Below are positions 6,646 to 8,143 of a stretch of 8,143 nucleotides of DNA, piece after piece (the stretch's first letter is position 1; each line of letters starts with the position of its first letter). Origin of the DNA: an uncultured Sphingomonadales bacterium. GTDB lineage: Bacteria > Pseudomonadota > Alphaproteobacteria > Sphingomonadales > Sphingomonadaceae. Where the stretch lies: the NCBI GenBank assembly GCA_903828025.1, contig CAIKKO010000519.1, positions 1-8,143 on the forward strand, read 5' to 3'. Below the pieces are notes generated by a model. That model did not search any database and had not been told where the DNA came from. It was given only the letters and a program-made list of their open reading frames with translations. Both the position numbers and the translations under genes were made by a program.

Positions 6646-7584
6646 TCAACTCTTGGCGGTTGCCGCCTTGGCGAGCTGCGCTTCACGGGCGGCGCGCATT
6701 TCGGCAAAGTCCTCACCCGCGTGGTAGCTGGAGCGGGTCAGCGGGCTGGAGGCGACTTGCAGGAAGCCCTTGGCGCGGGCGATGGCACCATAGGCGGCGA
6801 AGGCCTGCGGGGTGACAAAGTCCAGCACCGGCGCATGCTTCGGCGTGGGCTGGAGATATTGCCCCATGGTCAGGAAATCGATCCCGGCGCAGCGCATGTC
6901 GTCCATCACCTGATGCACTTCGAGCCGTGCCTCGCCGAGCCCGAGCATCACGCCGGACTTGGTGAAAATGCGGGGATCGTGGCGCTTGACCTGTTCGAGC
7001 AGCCGCAGCGAAGCATAGTAGCGCGCGCCGGGGCGGATGGTGGGATAAAGGCGCGGCACGGTTTCGAGGTTGTGGTTGTAGACATCCGGCCCCGCCGCGA
7101 CGATCGATTCGACCGCCGCTTCCATCTTGTTCCGGAAATCGGGCGTCAGGATTTCGATCGTGGTGTTCGGCGTCGCGGCGCGCAGCGCCCGGATCACCTT
7201 CACGAACTGCCCCGCCCCGCCATCGGGCAAATCGTCGCGGTCCACCGAGGTGATGACGATATGCTCAAGGCCGAGCTTGGCCGCCGCTTCGGCGACATGG
7301 CCCGGTTCCTTGAGATCGACCGCGCGGGGCATGCCGGTCTTGACGTTGCAGAACGCGCAGGCGCGGGTGCAGACATCGCCGAGGATCATCACCGTCGCGT
7401 GCTTCTTGGTCCAGCACTCGCCGATATTCGGGCAGGCGGCTTCCTCGCACACCGTGTTGAGGCCAAGCCCGCGCATAAGATCGCGCGTTTCGGTGTAGCC
7501 TTTGCTGCCGGGTGCCTTGACGCGGATCCAGTCCGGCTTGCGCAGGCGTGCAGGCGGGACGACGATGGGAGACTGATCGTTCAT
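6646..7584 (-). CDS. lipA: Lipoyl synthase LipA
   Basis: 312 residues, normal for the family. This radical-SAM enzyme inserts two sulfurs into protein-bound octanoyl chains to form the lipoyl cofactor of pyruvate and 2-oxoglutarate dehydrogenases and the glycine cleavage system. Both iron-sulfur sites are complete: the auxiliary-cluster motif C-X4-C-X5-C at Cys46, Cys51 and Cys57; the radical-SAM motif C-X3-C-X2-C at Cys72, Cys76 and Cys79; and the C-terminal RSSYHA (284-289), whose serine completes the auxiliary cluster in studied enzymes. KPDWIRVKAP (16-25) and GGAGQF (122-127) are also typical. The ATG at 7584 was chosen; a TTG at 7626 is in frame and would add 14 residues. Neither has a good Shine-Dalgarno sequence. 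It is transcribed just ahead of the coq10-like gene, with 4 bases between them. Confidence 0.97.
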   Translation of the reverse strand: MNDQSPIVVPPARLRKPDWIRVKAPGSKGYTETRDLMRGLGLNTVCEEAACPNIGECWTKKHATVMILGDVCTRACAFCNVKTGMPRAVDLKEPGHVAEAAAKLGLEHIVITSVDRDDLPDGGAGQFVKVIRALRAATPNTTIEILTPDFRNKMEAAVESIVAAGPDVYNHNLETVPRLYPTIRPGARYYASLRLLEQVKRHDPRIFTKSGVMLGLGEARLEVHQVMDDMRCAGIDFLTMGQYLQPTPKHAPVLDFVTPQAFAAYGAIARAKGFLQVASSPLTRSSYHAGEDFAEMRAAREAQLAKAATAKS

Positions 7585-7610
7585 GGCGTCGAGATAGGAG
7601 CAAGACGGGG

Positions 7611-7630
7611 CACTTGAAAGAGTCAATGTG
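7611..7630. promoter_or_regulatory. Imperfect palindrome in the divergent lipA/carbonic anhydrase spacer
   Basis: CACTTGA (7611-7617) faces TCAATGTG (7623-7630) around AAGAG, with one extra T in the right arm. The spacer is 65 bases and must hold both start regions. Read on the minus strand the right arm gives TTGACT (7626-7621), a good -35 for lipA, but no convincing -10 follows at 16-18 bases. The spacing (5 bases between TTGA and TCAA) is one short of an FNR/Crp-type box. Possible operator only. Confidence 0.25.
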
Positions 7631-7633
7631 ACC

Positions 7634-7645
7634 GGGCAACAGCCC
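7634..7645 (+). promoter_or_regulatory. Small hairpin directly before the carbonic anhydrase start
   Basis: GGGC-AACA-GCCC is a perfect 4-bp all-GC stem with a tetraloop, ending 4 bases before the ATG at 7650, where a Shine-Dalgarno sequence would normally lie. No Shine-Dalgarno sequence is present. It may limit or shape translation initiation, or be chance. Confidence 0.25.
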
Positions 7646-7649
7646 TCTT

Positions 7650-8143
7650 ATGAACAGACCCTTCTCTCCCGAGCTCGATCATCTCATTCAGGGCTACCGT
7701 CGCTTTCGCGAAAACGGCTGGAATCCGCGGGTTGAACGCTGGCAGCAGTTGCGCGAGGGGCAGGAGCCGCCGGTCATGGTGATTGCCTGTTCGGACAGCC
7801 GGGTCGATCCGGCGCAGATCTTCGATACCGATCCGGGCGAAATGTTCGTGGTGCGCAACGTGGCCGCGCTGGTGCCACCGTTCGAGACTTCGCCGGGCTA
7901 TCACGGCGTGTCCGCCGCGCTCGAATTTGCGGTGCAAGTGCTGAAAGTGCGCAAGATCGTAGTGCTGGGCCACGGCATGTGCGGCGGCTGCCGCGCGGCA
8001 CTCACGCAGGAGCTCCACGGCACCGAGCCGGGCGAAGGCGGCTTCGTCCACGACTGGATCGGCCTGCTCGACGGCGTGCGCGAGGATGTGGTAAGCCAGT
8101 ACGGCACCAGCGGCCGCCCAGCCGAGCGCGCGATGGAGCAGGC
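7650..8143 (+). CDS. Beta-class carbonic anhydrase, N-terminal part (runs off the right edge)
   Basis: 164 full codons are visible with no stop; the gene continues past the window. The enzyme interconverts CO2 and bicarbonate with a zinc ion, supplying bicarbonate to carboxylases in the cytosol. The zinc-site motifs are present: ACSDSR (46-51) with Cys47 and the Asp49-Arg51 pair, and GHGMCGG (107-113) with His108 and Cys111. VRNVAALVPP (68-77) and GYHGVSAALEFAV (83-95) are typical of the family. The first in-frame ATG was chosen; a TGA at 7629-7631 in the same frame rules out an ATG, GTG or TTG start further upstream. At least 50 residues of the C-terminal part should lie beyond the edge. Resemblance to Can/CynT/IcfA types is clear, but I cannot choose among those names. 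Confidence 0.94.
   Translation, partial: MNRPFSPELDHLIQGYRRFRENGWNPRVERWQQLREGQEPPVMVIACSDSRVDPAQIFDTDPGEMFVVRNVAALVPPFETSPGYHGVSAALEFAVQVLKVRKIVVLGHGMCGGCRAALTQELHGTEPGEGGFVHDWIGLLDGVREDVVSQYGTSGRPAERAMEQ

Noticed and set aside
7585..7626. lipA start at TTG 7626
   Set aside because: It adds 14 unconserved residues and uses a rare start without a ribosome site. ATG 7584 is preferred, though not proven.

Overview
The window looks like a core chromosomal segment of a GC-rich alphaproteobacterium, most likely a sphingomonad (Sphingomonadales). This rests on gene content and order: dusB/nifR3-ntrB-ntrC-ntrY facing away from a fused ispDF gene, then a lone CinA C-terminal-domain protein (pncC), a COQ10/RatA-type START protein, lipA and a beta-carbonic anhydrase. 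The genus is an inference from general familiarity with such neighbourhoods; no search was run. There are no tRNA or rRNA genes, insertion sequences, phage genes or CRISPR arrays. The genes are packed tightly: the longest gap is 87 bases, so no stretch over 300 bases lacks a gene.

Region 1 (about 1-3876, minus strand) is the nitrogen-regulation operon, transcribed right to left. dusB (tRNA-dihydrouridine synthase, historically nifR3) is followed 10 bases later by ntrB (PAS sensor kinase). ntrB overlaps ntrC (sigma-54 activator) by an ATGA junction. After an 87-base gap comes ntrY, of which only the first 53 codons lie inside the window. That gap holds a short perfect palindrome over a candidate -35 box and no ribosome binding site for ntrY, so ntrY (and ntrX beyond the edge) may have its own promoter.

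Region 2 (3948-6219, plus strand) starts 71 bases from dusB in the opposite direction. It holds ispDF, a small exported four-cysteine protein of unknown function, and pncC, with gaps of 40 and 4 bases, so probably one transcript. ispDF makes two enzymes of the MEP isoprenoid pathway. As given, the IspD half is broken by a one-base frameshift near 4241: one C appears to be missing, and restoring it gives a normal-looking 388-residue IspDF. The IspF half is intact and has its own ATG and Shine-Dalgarno-like sequence.

Region 3 (6180-7584, minus strand) is lipA (lipoate synthase) followed 4 bases later by a coq10-like gene. The tails of pncC and coq10 overlap by 40 bases in convergent orientation. 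Region 4 (7650 to the edge, plus strand) is the start of a beta-carbonic anhydrase, 65 bases from lipA in a divergent arrangement.

No undescribed multi-gene system is visible; the neighbourhood is housekeeping. The items most worth a second look are the ispD frameshift, the ntrY leader palindrome, the unrecognised exported protein and the pncC/coq10 tail overlap.
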